A stretch of 64,000 nt of DNA from Epiperipatus broadwayi. Lineage: Eukaryota; Onychophora; Udeonychophora; Euonychophora; Peripatidae. The notes below the pieces were generated by a model. It was given only the letters and a program-made list of their open reading frames with translations, did no database searches and was not told where the DNA came from. Location: the NCBI GenBank assembly GCA_028023455.1, contig JAQFVV010006309.1, positions 3,203,482 to 3,267,481 of the forward strand, written 5' to 3'. Positions 25,150 through 36,549 of this stretch are shown here, piece by piece; the first letter of the stretch is position 1, and the number at the start of each line of letters is the position of its first letter. The position numbers and the translations under genes were made by a program.

Positions 25150-26230
25150 TCTCTAGAGTTTGCCCAAAATAAAACTACAAACTCACATCACTTGACATTA
25201 CCAAAATTGTATGGGTTAGTCACATGTAAATAATCAATTAGTATAATCCAAAAAATAGTGCAAGAATGGAATACAACCCTCAAAAAAAAAGGATAGTTTA
25301 TTATTGACATGCTAATCAGATTGTGGCATTGTTCAACAGACAATACCACAAGTTGGATTATGCATGACCCATGGACTTGACCATTAGCGATATTATTTGC
25401 AATATAACACTAAGTTTGAAAATAAAGTTATTCCTAAATACTTAGTTAACAAAGCCAACTCAATTTGTAAATGGTATGTCGATATTGTTTTTGATATGTG
25501 TGCCAGAGAAATATATTATAAATATGTTTGAAGAGTTAGGACAGAAATCTGTTTTCCAATGGTCAATTGAAGATGAAAATGCCGCCAAATGTTTGAAATT
25601 TTTAGATTTATATACTAAATGGAATAATAACATGGATTATAAAATGATCATGTAAAATCAGTTACAACAGCAGTCCATTAGTCAATATAATTAAAAAATT
25701 TTGTAATAAAATATAACAGGCACACACACAGCAAGCAGATAATAAACCATGGGTAAGTTTGCCTTACATATCGAAATCATCACACAAAATGAAAATCTGC
25801 TCTACTAAGTGTAACATAAGTCTGAGAACATCCCCTCTAACTTAAATAGACTATTAAATAATACAAAGAATAAAATATTCTAGGTTCAAATCCCCCAGAT
25901 TTTTTATAAAATTAAATGCAGTAATGATTCTTGTAGATCTGTATACTATGAGGAGTCTCATGTAAAAATATTGCCACCAGAATCTCGCAACCCAGGTACT
26001 TATACAAGCACACAAAAAAGATTCTGAATATAAATCTAACTTTTAGAACACGGACAATAGTCTGGCCACATTTTCAACCCAGTAAATGTTAAGATTGTCT
26101 GTACTGAATGTGACAACAGAAAGCAAAAGGTAAAAGAGATGTGGCTTATTTCTAACAATTCCCATGCAATTAATAAAAAGGAAAATAGTGTACAACTATC
26201 TAAAAATTGGAATATGTAAATTATCAATTT
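25150..26230 (+). pseudogene. Highly degenerate second Penelope-like RT (low confidence)
   Basis: Around 25470-25620 the plus strand translates as KWYVDIVFDMC followed by KSVFQWSIEDENAAKCLKFL and DLYTKW. This matches the PLE RT order of a YVDD-type catalytic box, a spaced FxxE segment and FLD. In the box, D-I replaces the catalytic D-D. Upstream GLCMTHGLDH (about 25350) could be the decayed G-x-MG motif. Downstream remnants near 26060-26200 have no clear domain. The sequence differs from the PLE at 38.9-42.6 kb, so it would be another lineage. A different retroelement or chance is possible. Confidence 0.35.
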
Positions 26231-27009
26231 ACATAAATTACCATTCCATATAAATTATACAACACATCTTTGCAGTTCATGAGTGCTATGAATCTGGCTT
26301 CACCAGCCAAACATATAATTAATGGATAAAACTTCTTTTTAGTCAACTTCAAAATGTTGAAATAAATCAAAACTAATTACTAAAAGAAACTACTTTGAAA
26401 TATCCCTCTCGCCAATCACTAAAAGGATTGTTATATAATCTTTTTTTTTTCAATATAGTTCAAAAAGGTTACTACACACTATCTTTAACTTCCTAATAAT
26501 ATACATGAAAAGTGTGACCAGCCAATTATCAAATCACATACAAACAATAATTAGCCAAATCTACCTTTTAGTCATGTATATGACTGTCTAAAATTGCCCT
26601 ATTATATAATCTCAGTTAAAGCATATTTTCTATAGCTTGAATATTTATGCTTTCAAATTCCAGGCAGTAGCCTTACATAAATTGAATAAAGAAGAATCAG
26701 TAATCTCAAAATATAAAAACTTGTAAGTTAATATCCTACTAATTAGACAAAGGGTCATAAAATGTTATCAATGATGCAAGGATACTGTATAAGATTAATA
26801 TATTTATCTGCAACTACCTAGATCAGCAATTGTCTAAAAAAGATTTGACTATCTCAATATTTGAAATGAAATCAGAAGTTAGAGAATGATCTAAGACTTG
26901 TAACCATTAACATTTCTTTAATTATCACCATCATCTCTCAAGACTGTAAAACCATTAACATTGTTTCCATAAAAGCTATATAATAGAAAATAAAATGCTA
27001 ATGTTTTTA

Positions 27010-27105
27010 TTGCTCGGGAGTTCATAAGAAGCACCAGAATCTATCCTGGGATCTTCCAATCCCAAGTCAGATGTTCTACCATCATGTCAAACTGCACAGC
27101 ACTGT
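27010..27105 (-). repeat. Degenerate tRNA-derived repeat, family B
   Basis: The minus strand reads GCACAGCACTG-side sequence, then GATGGTAGAACATCTGACTTGGGATTGG and AGATCCCAGGATAGATTCTGGTGCTTC. It is similar in order and wording to 8185-8275. The D-arm-like TGGTAGAAC and T-arm-like CCCAGGATAG survive. No tail or TSD was found. Confidence 0.45.
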
Positions 27106-27627
27106 ATAATAAAAGATTTTGCAAATATTATTCAATATTTAAAATAAAACTATTTATAAATTGTTATTTGATTTTTTAATACTTTTTTTTTCAAACTCAT
27201 TTACTTTAGCTCGAACTTAAATTTTTTATTGGTTACCTAGGAATCTTGACTGCCTGATATTGTACCACATTGGTACCTCATGATAAAATATCATTTAATT
27301 AATCATTCAGTCTTTTCCGATTAGTGTGGTACAAAGTATATAGCATATATTATAAAATGACATCACATTTAACTGAAACTGGAAACATCTTATGTTCCTT
27401 AATTAAAAAAATTGATGAACAAATAGAAACGTAGGCATATTGACTAAACATGAAACCCCAAAGCTCATAATAAGTGCTTAGTCCAAAATTGATAATGAAG
27501 TGTTGGTCTTTCGTCATCTAAAGTTCAGCATTGATTCATGTTGTTTTATTTTAATAGTTATTTAGATTTGATATTATAAAATTTAGTCTTAAATGTTATA
27601 TATGTAAAATAATAATAAAATAAAAAA

Positions 27628-27724
27628 TTTTCATGTGTCATAGCATCGGCCGGGAAGCGAACCCGCAACCCGGGCAACTGCTTGTAAGGCAGTCGCGCTG
27701 ACCTCTCGACCACCAATGCTTGAC
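27628..27724 (-). repeat. tRNA-derived SINE, family A
   Basis: The minus strand has TCAAGCATTGGTGGTCGAGAGG, CAGCGCGACTGCCTTACAAG, box B GGGTTCGCTTCCCGG and GATGCTATGACACATG followed by an A-run. It is the same subtype as 57185-57285. No convincing TSD is visible next to the A+T-rich flanks. Confidence 0.85.
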
Positions 27725-29389
27725 GAATAATAAGAATTTGATTATTATTGAGTCAGAATAAACAAATAGATAGATGGTTTTTTTTATGTATTTTTTTTTT
27801 ATATTAAATCATAGTAATATAAAATGTTTAGCAAATAAAAACGAAGAATTTATGTTATTTAAATAAAAAATCTGTAAATTTTTTATGCCAGAATAGTGTA
27901 TAAAATTATATATTATTAAATATTTTTTTACAATAACACTTAGAATTAACCAATGAAAAATCAAACGTTAATTCATATGAATCACTTCTATGATACCTAA
28001 AGTTATAAGTCACATCTTATAATGTCAGTGCTTTTTTAAAAAAAAGTTCAAAATAATTTTATAAAGTTATTTTTATTTTTAGTGTAAGAGAAGATGGAAT
28101 TGTATTCTCTTATTTGAAATAAAAATTTCTGTAAAATTTAATTCCAGCCTTAGTTCAGACAGATAATAAGTTGCAAAGATTTTTTTATTATTAGATGGGT
28201 AATTATGAACTGCTAATAATGTGCAGCAGTTCATCCTACCTTACAACTCAGACTAGGAGATGCAATCAAATGCTATTATCATTTCAATCTTTTTTTTCTT
28301 TTCAGTAATTGCTCCATTTGCTATTGGCTTGTTTTTTAAATAAAAGAGAAAAAAGTCTGGAACAAAAAAATCAAATTTCCTGTTTCATTGTTTGCCTTAT
28401 ATCAGATAATTTAATTGCTTATTATTTTTCAGTTTTCATCTTGCAAATAAACTTTCTTTTGCCTTAGTAAATAAATTGTGTTTTGTGATGAGGAAAAAAA
28501 TAAAGATTAGAATAGCTGCAATTTCAACATTATTTTATTGATATCACTATTTTCTAGCCGTCATATGAGAGTAAAAATAGAATAACAGCTATTGTGAAAT
28601 AAATTATAATGATCAATTATTTATTTATATTTTAAAAAGTTTATTGAGAACCATAATAAAAAGAAAGTTACAAAAATTAGCCATTAACAAAAGCATTAAA
28701 CATAAAACGAATATGAAAATAATGACTTTATCTACACGAATAGTTTAAAATTACAAACATTTGCTGTAAACGTATATATAAAGAGAGAAAGAGATTGAGA
28801 ATCGTTTGCAGTTAATAAATACTCTAGTATAAAGAAGTGTTAAAAAATGAATGTGACAAAAATATGACAACTATTTTAATCTTAGGATTCATTTTTACAT
28901 TAAGGATAATTAAAAATGTAAACAATGATGATCTTTTATTGACAGCATTTTTATGAGAATGATTAATCTCTTGGTTATCTTTCATCTTTTTGATAAATCA
29001 GAATTTGAAATTTTTTTTTTTAATGTTCTCTTATGGAACATGTCTTGATATCCGGCTTTCATTTCCCACATATATTGCTTAGTCTTGAACTCTAAGTATT
29101 CTATAATTTTTATTTTTAGAATAGTGTCATTGTTCACAAACTTTGTAGTTGACAAGTATTTTACTTTCTGCTTCAAAATTATGGATTCACTCTACTGCTT
29201 TTCTGAAATTACTAAAGTCTAGTCATTTTTATTAATGTCACTATGAGCTTACAAATATATATATTTTTTATCATTCTCATTGTGCTACATGATTCTGTTC
29301 ATAGCTTTTCCACATTTTTTGTTATTCTACTATCATTACAGTATTTATAATGTTATAATTTGTAAATGCTTTAGAATACTTTGTGAAGT
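27725..29389. other. No recognisable gene; possible far-degraded LINE at the right edge
   Basis: The sequence is A+T-rich. The 64-codon frame at 28982-29176 (-) has no recognised domain. Because it directly follows, in reading direction, the RTE linker at 29390-29800, it could be decayed RT, but I cannot align it. Confidence 0.35.
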
Positions 29390-30240
29390 TATCTCTCTAT
29401 TTAATAATAGGTCTATCTTCTTATTGCTGTAAACAACTTTTCATCCAATATGTTTTATACTTCTGAGATTTTTGTTCTCCTTTATGTCTTTTTTTTCTCC
29501 CTTCATAGTTATATTTTTTGATATCATTATTAACTCTTTTTCATAGCATTTTATAGAATTCCAGATATTCATTTCTTTTTAATGGGATTATTTTGAATTA
29601 CTTTCATATCCTTTCTTCATATACTGCCTTGTTTCTCTTTAAATTTTATTGATGAATTGCCATTTTTTAACACAAGTCACTTTTATTGCAGTGTTTAATA
29701 GATTATCAGTTATCTTCTTATTTATCTCAGCAAAGTATCTTCCAAGTTTGCTAATATATTTATGTCATTAGCAAGTTTTAATTTAAATGTATGGGAATGC
29801 TTATGAAAGTTAGAAATATCATTTGTTAATACTGTCTTTCTTAATAGTTTTCATCTCTAGTTTTGCATTAATATATGTCTTTTATCTTACTGGATTAGCA
29901 ATTATCTTGTATGTTAAATCTACTACAAACATTACAATCTTGAATTTTTATTTTTTATTAGTCAAATATCCAATTTGGCTGTACTTTTACTTATTAAGAT
30001 TCTATGTCCATTTCCATGTAGCATTTTTATCAAATAAAGAATTCATAATATACAGTTATTCATTTTCTATAAATTCCATAATCAGTGCTATTTCTCACAT
30101 CTGTCACTATAATCAGATTTATCCACAACATTTTATCTTTCAATCATTTTCCAATTTTAGTATTAAAGTTTATCATGACAATTTTTAAATGATGTTTAAT
30201 CTGATTTAATCCTTCCTATATAGTGGACCTTCCTTATTTA
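29390..30240 (-). pseudogene. RTE-clade LINE fragment: endonuclease end plus linker
   Basis: The minus-strand translation from 30190 down gives FNTKIGKWL (an endonuclease GDFNAKVG-like block), YYEFFI-type residues, then CNVCSRFNIQ near the end of the AP-endonuclease domain. The linker from about 29800 down to 29400 aligns with the linker of the 58.4-59.9 kb copy (GTTGATGAATTGCC... and ...TTTCTTTTTAATGGGATT). Many stops are present. The plus-strand open frame over this region is only its antisense shadow. Confidence 0.5.
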
Positions 30241-31044
30241 TTAAATTACAAACATATAGGAAAAGAAATAAAACGTATTGAGTTAAAAATCCATTGTATA
30301 AATAAATTAATAAGTTACCCATTATGCTATATATATATATATATAATTATTTTAACATTATAATAACAATACCCATAAATAATAATATACAACTTTATAC
30401 AGAAGTACTTTTGATTACTTGACATAATGATCATCAACTGACTTTGTTTATAAAAAAACAAATGATGTGATTTCTTAAGGATTATCTATTTTAGTTTTAG
30501 CCCTTTGCCTATTGATTACAGAGACTTTAAATTGATTTAAGAGAATTAAGTACTTCTTTAATTATTGTGTGATCTGAATAAGTTAAATTTAAAATTACAA
30601 GATTTCTCATGATCAAAGAGAACCATTTTACCTTTTAACATATGAAATTTATTATATTTTAAAGAAGGTAAAAATTAATCAGTTAGTGATAATATATACT
30701 ACAATAAACATTCTTTTGCTTCTGCATATCCATATTTTTATAATATAGAACTCCACTAGAATGAATACTCAGAATAATGATAAATATATAAATATAAAAT
30801 AGAATATTGATTCTCTATATTTGGGCTTTGGTAAATATACGATTGCTTTATTGTACAAATTTATAGATAAAATTTAAAACATTGAATTGAATAACTGAAA
30901 CACACAGGCTTATTATATACCTGTGTCAATATATGTAATACATAGGGTATATGAGCACCGATTTTCACACGACCCACCATTCTCCATACTATCTCATAAC
31001 ACTGATACAATTGAACACATACATGTTGAAAAGATAAATATTCA

Positions 31045-31086
31045 CCAATATACGTATTTCATGCTAAACCAGCAATCATCAGTTGA
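31045..31086 (-). ncRNA. Hammerhead ribozyme motif (intact core)
   Basis: The minus strand reads TCAA, CTGATGA, TTGCT-GGTTT-AGCAT, GAAA, TACGTATA, TTGG. Core and GAAA are perfect. Stem I has one U-G wobble (UCAA/UUGG). Stem II is UGCU/AGCA with a 5-nt loop. Stem III is AUAC/GUAU with no loop, so efficient folding would need a dimer, as proposed for other minimal hammerheads. Predicted cleavage is after the A of GTATA, between 31049 and 31048 on the minus strand. Confidence 0.75.
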
Positions 31087-31151
31087 TCCAGATTACCATC
31101 TCCACACATCTGAGCACTTATAGCATATATGTGTGGAGATGGTAAACTGGA

Positions 31152-31193
31152 CCAACTGATGATTGCTGGTTTAGCATGAAATATGTATATTGG
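31152..31193 (+). ncRNA. Hammerhead ribozyme motif (intact core)
   Basis: Reads CCAA, CTGATGA, TTGCT-GGTTT-AGCAT, GAAA, TATGTATA, TTGG. All invariant core residues are present. Stem I is CCAA/UUGG, stem II UGCU/AGCA, and stem III AUAU/GUAU with one U-G pair and no loop. Predicted cleavage lies between 31189 and 31190. It faces away from its partner at 31045-31086, with only ~65 bp between the two. Confidence 0.78.
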
Positions 31194-32104
31194 GGATTAT
31201 TTATCTTTTCAACATATATGTGTTCAAGTGTATCAGGGTTATGAGATAGTGTGGAGAGTGGTGGGTCATGTGAAAGTCTGTGCTCATATACCGTATATAT
31301 AACATTGAATTGAATAATAGTGACATTATGACTTTATTAGATATTACTAAAATGTATGCTTCATTGATTATCTTGAATCCATAAATATCTGTTTAAATGC
31401 CTTAAATAAAGTTTTAATAAATAGTCTATAATATGAAAATTTTTAAAATTTTTAAAGAATAATAAACTTTAATGACACATATTATAATATGGTCAAAAGA
31501 TGGCCTTGGATGTAGTCAATGTGTAACTTTATATTTTCCAAATATGAAGGATCTACTTTAAGTACTGATGACTTTAAAAACAATAAAATAGATTCTAAAT
31601 ATTTTACAATGTTTATTTACCGCCTTGGAAATGTTACTGAAGTACTTTTATATAAATTAAACATTATAAATTGGACTATTTAGAGTTACAAAATTTTCAG
31701 ATTTTCAAATATTTAGGCAGAATGATTGCTTAAACTATAAATTACTCATCCAACCTATTCATGAAATAGGATATATCCAATTTAAATCATGTGTGCCAAA
31801 GATACATTATATGGCTAGTTTTAAATCTTTTCTACATTATAGTGAAAAGCTAAAAAAAAAAAAAAATGTTTTCTTGAGAATTTATAAATGATAAAAGGCA
31901 AATTTTACTTAAATTAAACAAAATGTAATAATAAATCTTATGTAATAAAAATAAATATCCAAGCAATTTTCTATATATAAATTGCATCCCCATATTTTTT
32001 TACACTTAAACAAGCTAAAAGAATTCAAAAAATTTGTTGTCAAGACAACATTATTAGACAGTAAATGTACTAGTTATTTATAGCATTGCCTTGACAATAG
32101 TTTG

Positions 32105-32480
32105 CTGAATAGTCTTTTCAAGTTTAATCCAGTTTCTCCAATCTCTAGCTTCTCTTCTCCACAATATATTAGCAAACAGTCTTATTTTATCTATTCATCT
32201 CACAAGTGATCTCTTAAAATCCAATTAAGATTTCAACTATCCATCTATTACCATTTCTTCTATCAACATGTCAGCCCAAATCCATTTTATTCTCTTAATT
32301 CTTTCAGTGATGTCAATGATACTTATTGTTCTCTCACACATATATTTTATTTTCAATCTCTTCTTGTTACTCCTAATATATATATATATCTCTTTATACT
32401 TCTCAATGAGTGCAGAAAGCATTTTGCTGTTAAATGAAAAAATACTCTTTGATTCCTTTATGAGCAGGGCAAATTGTTAA
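32105..32480 (-). pseudogene. RTE-clade LINE C-terminal fragment
   Basis: The minus-strand translation contains MCERTISIIDITERIKRIKW and IWADMLIEEMVIDG, then after stops WRREARDWRNWIKLEKTI. This follows the RTE C-terminal order: a connection segment ending in an (R/K)LKW.W(A/G).H-like block, then the W.R.A.DR..W block and an end near FIQQ. It is disrupted by stops and truncated at the 5' side. Confidence 0.65.
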
Positions 32481-32559
32481 TGTCCACTATATATATTCTT
32501 CTGATATGAAGGTAATCATCATTCACACAGGCACTATACTTTAATATTCAGGAAGTGAT

Positions 32560-33010
32560 GTTAAATACTAGTAAACTCTTGATACAAGTCATAAGATAAA
32601 GTCTTTGAAAAGATAAGATCTGCCATCTTATCTTTTGTGCTTACATGCAATTATATAAGGCACTCTAGATTATTTTAATTAAAACTATAATATCTTCTAA
32701 TATTAACATGTAGTGAATTTCAATCTTTCACAAGTGTTAATATGTAATAAAGTAGAAATGAAAATAAAGTGAATAAGGTAATATATTTACATTCTCAGTC
32801 CAAAATGCTTGATTGACCTATATAATTGCATGTGGGTACAAAAGATAAGATCACCATTCTTATCATTTCAAAGCCTTTATTGTGTGACTTGGATTGAGAG
32901 TTTATTAGTATTTAACATCAATAATTAAACACTAAAGTATGGTGCATGTGTGAAGGATGATTACCTTTATATCAGTATTATAGTTTGACACTGCACTAGT
33001 AAAAAACTTC
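32560..33010. repeat. Foldback family F, second locus
   Basis: The left arm (about 32568-32700) has AGTAAACTCTTGATACAAGT, GATCTGCCATCTTATCTTTT and GCAATTATATAAGGCA. The right arm (about 32800-32990) has TATAATTGCATGTGGGTACA, AAAGATAAGATCACCATTC, TGACTTGGATTGAGAGTTTA and GTGCATGTGTGAAGG. They are inverse. Both arms match the 14.8-15.56 kb array. Confidence 0.7.
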
Positions 33011-33980
33011 TAGATTATATACATTCTTGTTTTTGCAGTTGTTATTTACTATATGATTATTCATATAATAAACAAACATGGATGAGCAGTTTATCAAAGC
33101 GCATCAGCCATTGTTGTGAACTTATTGACTTTTTTTTCTCTGAAATATCTTTTCTCAACTAGCTGATAATATATACTGATGAAGTTTAGTTTCTAAAGAT
33201 TCTATTTATATATATATTTAATATAATGAATTAAAAAACATATCAGCAATATGTAATAATATAAATGATTTAAATAGACATACTAAACAATCTCCATACT
33301 TCCCCATTCTTTTTAAATTCATATAAATAAAGATATTGTATTTATCTGAAGGGGATGGTGTTAAAATTGTGAGTGGAGTGATTTTGACAGTTGTAAATAA
33401 AGATGTAACAAATGATTTAAACTGCATTAAACTAAAGTTTTTTTTATCTGATAAAACTAATTTACAAGCAGCCCTGATTACAAAGCATTTCATCATTTAG
33501 CAGTCAAGTATATGACTATTATTTTTTTTGAAAAGGCATATTATCAAGTGAAAGAAGATTATTTGATATTAATATTTCTTACGTCTGACGTTAGGTAATA
33601 CATTTAATATGATTTTACTATTTTAAAAAATCAGGATTATATATATATATCTTAACACAAGCAGTATATGTAAATAAATACTATCTAAACAATTGATTGT
33701 TTTTAGAATTGATAAGAAGAAATATAGAAACAAAATGTATAATTCATTCAGCAAACGAGATTCTTTGATGTATAAAAAACTTTTCCATCTTTTGCAGTTA
33801 CTTATGCAAATGAAACTACCCACTAAAATTACATGATCTGAAATTGTATGGCAAAATCTATTTGTAAATTGGAATTTAAACCTGATCCCCTTAAATACAG
33901 ACATAATTATCTAAAAATTAAATAAAATATATAGAAAAAAATAATATGTATGTAATATAATGAACTACCAATAGCTCTAA
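33011..33980. other. No recognisable gene or element
   Basis: Two ~93-codon minus-strand frames (33218-33496 and 33623-33904) show no domain. A CTTTTGCAG acceptor-like site near 33798 is followed by a frame with stops, so no exon is called. Confidence 0.4.
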
Positions 33981-33984
33981 CAAG

Positions 33985-34600
33985 CTCTTATTGATAAGTG
34001 CCACAAGAGAAAGCTTTTAAAATCTCTATCTAGAATTATCTATATCCTCAGACTGATCAGTTTTGAGATTCTGGCTCACCTCAGTGAATAGCTAGTGCTC
34101 AAGAGAAAGCATTTAAAATCTCTATCTAGAACAGGGGTCCCCAACCTTTTTGCACTTAAGAGCACATTCTATAATACCGACCAGGTGACGGGCACCATTT
34201 AGTTTTTCAACCAAGTGGCGGGCACCATTTATTTTTTCAATGTAAATTTATAGTTGGATATTGTTAATAATACACATAATGTACAAAAAAATATTTATTT
34301 CAAAAATAAAATTTTAACATATAATTAACGTTTATATTTTTACGCTGTAAAAGTATAGTATGCCCTACAATTTGATTACAATACAATACAATAATTTATA
34401 AGAAATTTTAAAAATTAAATTTATTTGTATCAGATAAATAATATTTTATCATGTTCGGATAGTGGTGGGCACATGTAAAATGGTCTGCGGGCACCATGGT
34501 GGCCACGGGCATAGGGTTGGGGACCCCTGATCTAGAATAATCTTTATTATCAGACCAATTTTTTTTTAGCTTTTGGCTCACTTCAATGAGGAGCTGGTAT
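33985..34600. repeat. Tandemly duplicated ~100-bp repeat split by a hAT MITE
   Basis: The unit beginning AAGAGAAAGCTTTTAAAATC, with TCTCTATCTAGAATTATC, TCAGACTGATCAG and TGGCTCACCTCAGTGAATAG, is repeated starting at 34101 (AAGAGAAAGCATTTAAAATC). The second copy is interrupted at ATCTAGAA by the 398-bp hAT element and resumes at 34538 (TAATCTTTATTATCAGACC and TGGCTCACTTCAATGAGG). The first unit (34028-34035) therefore preserves an empty-site version of the insertion target. Confidence 0.75.
34132..34529. mobile_element. Non-autonomous hAT element (398-bp MITE)
   Basis: The ends are CAGGGGTCCCCAACC and GGTTGGGGACCCCTG, perfect 15-bp inverted repeats of the hAT CAG...CTG type. A perfect 8-bp duplication, ATCTAGAA, flanks it at 34124-34131 and 34530-34537. 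Subterminal copies of the (G)GTGG/ACGGGCACCAT(TT/GG) motif occur at both ends (34175-34230 and 34465-34505), as expected for hAT transposase binding sites. The A+T-rich interior has no ORF. It was mobilised in trans by a hAT transposase, not necessarily the one decayed at 36.5-38.4 kb, whose ends differ. Confidence 0.93.
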
Positions 34601-34604
34601 AGAC

Positions 34605-35045
34605 ATTGTATTTAAATATTACATATTCAGCTTGTATTCTGCCCATCCCTCTTCTGTATATTTAAATAGACATATATTAAAGTACTATACATAAGGGGTC
34701 AGAGTGACATAAAGTCATCATGGGTATGACAACAATAATAATATCAACAAGGGAATTGAGCATTCCATCATCAGATTTTCAATGACATGGATAGATGAAG
34801 AGTTGGAGGGTGGAACAGATTGAAGCCTATCCATTAAAGTTTGAAGATTTGCTATATTAATAGAAACTGGGCACTGATTATATATGTGTGTGGGAGGTAA
34901 TGATCTGGACAACCTGATGAGTGCTCATTTAGCACAAAATACATATATTGAAAATTATTTATCTTTTCACATGTATGTGGTCATGTCCATCAGTTGTATA
35001 GGATGGAATGGTTAGATGTAGGGAGGTTGAAAGTCTGAGGTGAAA
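34605..35045. repeat. Single hammerhead-bearing repeat (HHR-repeat locus 3)
   Basis: One copy in the same orientation as the right arm of locus 1. In order it has CTGCCCATCCCTCTTCTGTAT, a GGGGTCAGAGTGACATAAAG block, GATTTTCAATGACATGGATA, CCATTAAAGTTTGAAGATTTGC, the hammerhead segment and a TTGTATAGGATGGAATGG end. A sequence close to TTGTATTTAAATATTACATATT occurs at both flanks (about 34596-34618 and 35081-35107) and may be a duplication. The translatable minus-strand segment 34718-34912 again reads ...NIANLQTLMDRLQS...SSIHVIENLMM. Confidence 0.8.
34910..34952 (+). ncRNA. Degenerate hammerhead motif
   Basis: CTGATGA and stem II (GTGCT-CATTT-AGCAC, fully paired) are intact. The conserved GAAA reads AAAA, an extra C breaks the stem I junction, and the 3' strand is TTGA. 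Expected inactive. Its perfect G-C closing pair of stem II probably shows the ancestral state. Confidence 0.7.
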
Positions 35046-35109
35046 TCTTTTCATATTAACTTAAGTTCAGTATAGTCAATACTTTTGTATTTAAATATTA
35101 TATATTATA

Positions 35110-35911
35110 GAAAGATAGATTATCTAATTAGCAATTGTAAAAACTAAGGCATGTTCAGTTTTCACTTGAATAAATCTTTGCTATAAAATATACTTAAAAG
35201 AATAGAATCAGAGTTTTAAAAATGTTAATAATAGAACTAAATTCATTACTTAATTGTAACTATTAGATATTGATAATAGATAGGTTCTACTTAATTGTAG
35301 CTATTGGATATTGATAATAGATAGGTTCTGAATAGTTAATTTTCGTAGAATGAAATTAATTTATTGACAAATGTGTTGCAAAGGTTTTGACTTCCAATGT
35401 GCTATTTAACAATGAGTTTGGTGTAGTGAATTAGAGTCTGATGTACTTTGGTGTTATTTTCTTGTATATATTTATACTGTAATAATAACTATTGTTCATT
35501 ATTGTAATAGATGTATCTGTAATTATAATGAAATTAAAAAATCATTATTTCATACTGAGAATAATACTGAAACTAAAAATTATCCCTATATTGTAATGAG
35601 TGCATGAATATGTTTCCAAGTTATATTTAAATATAAATATCAGTATTTTTAGTATATTTTTTAATTCACATTTACTTGAAATGTGTGTATAAAAATATAT
35701 ATCACATTTATTTGAAACATATGTATACAGATGTATGTAAATGGGCAACTGTTTCCCAAGATGTATTTCTGGTTGAATCAGCATTCTTCTTTTGATGAAG
35801 GTCACAATATTTTTTCCCAGTCTCCATTAATTCACTATTTGTCAATCACTATCTAATTGCTACAAGTTGATCTACGAGTAGCAATTGTTTTTTTAATTCA
35901 CACATTTGATA
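35110..35911. other. No recognisable gene; small tandem duplication
   Basis: The only structure seen is a ~42-bp tandem duplication at about 35250-35332 (ATTAGATATTGATAATAGATAGGTTCT repeated as ATTGGATATTGATAATAGAT...). The open frame at 35545-35805 (-) has no recognised domain. Confidence 0.4.
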
Positions 35912-36465
35912 CTATATACTAGCGTTTCTCAACCTTTTTGCCGCGCGACCCAATAGACTTCTACGAAATAATTTTGCGAACCAAATGTTTATTACATAAA
36001 TTATAATATAAAATAAAAGAGATATTACAACAGCACGGTGCTGTATATATTCGGATCAATTTGATAATATTTATAATGAACAAATAATTTGTAAATTAAC
36101 AGTTGAGTTAAAGTTAAACTATATATTTTTAATTTAAAAGCTTAACACATTTTGTTAATTACCAAAAAAAAAAGTGTTTTCTTTTAAAATAAGGTTTTAT
36201 TTATATACGAAATACAAGCAAAAATTACAAAAATAAATTATACAGAATTTTATTTAAGTTACGTATGAAAAATTTAAAGAATCGTCTACTTTGACGTATC
36301 AGTTCAATTTCAATATTGTTTCAAGTTATTGTAAAAATTTGTAAAACTGCAGCAGTAACATATTTAAATAAAATTTGCTATTAAAATATTATAAATTAAT
36401 TTATTAATTTATTACAAACATATTTAAATTATGAACGTACAATGCAAAATAATTATTTAATGGCT

Positions 36466-36542
36466 GTTTTTTTTTTTTTCATATGTCACTTGCGTTGACG
36501 GAGAAGGCAGCTATGCTAACCGCTAGGCCACCAACGCTTGAC
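36466..36542 (-). repeat. Truncated tRNA-derived SINE inside the hAT element
   Basis: The minus strand reads GTCAAGCGTTGGTGGCCTAGCGGTTAGCAT, GCCTTCTCCGTCAACGCAAGTGACATATG and an A-run. The box A region (TGGCCTAGCGGTTAGC) is preserved, but the central tRNA arm and most of box B are deleted. It is flanked by an 8-bp duplication, TAATGGCT (36458-36465 and 36543-36550). It lies at the 3' end of the decayed transposase, so it inserted after the hAT element did. Confidence 0.8.
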
Positions 36543-36549
36543 TAATGGC

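Larger units (their letters stand above)
30895..31310. repeat. Palindromic pair of hammerhead-bearing repeat (HHR-repeat locus 2)
   Basis: The left arm (about 30940-31112) and right arm (about 31129-31300) are near-perfect inverses: GGTATATGAGCACCGATTTTC against CTGTGCTCATATACCG, and CCATCTCCACACAT against ATGTGTGGAGATGG at the centre. The left flank adds a hairpin, CACAGGCTTATTATATACCTGTG, which is shared with locus 4 at 52434. Each arm carries a hammerhead core, and they face outward. The copy lacks the distal half of the repeat seen at loci 1 and 5. Confidence 0.85.

Noticed and set aside
29823-30188. 121-codon plus-strand frame with a hydrophobic translation
   Set aside because: It is antisense to the RTE endonuclease remnant, and the hydrophobicity is an A+T-rich artefact.
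33795-33905. Possible FN3-like exon after a TTTTGCAG acceptor
   Set aside because: All three frames contain stops and the resemblance (TKIT.SEIVWQN) is too short; no donor site is convincing.
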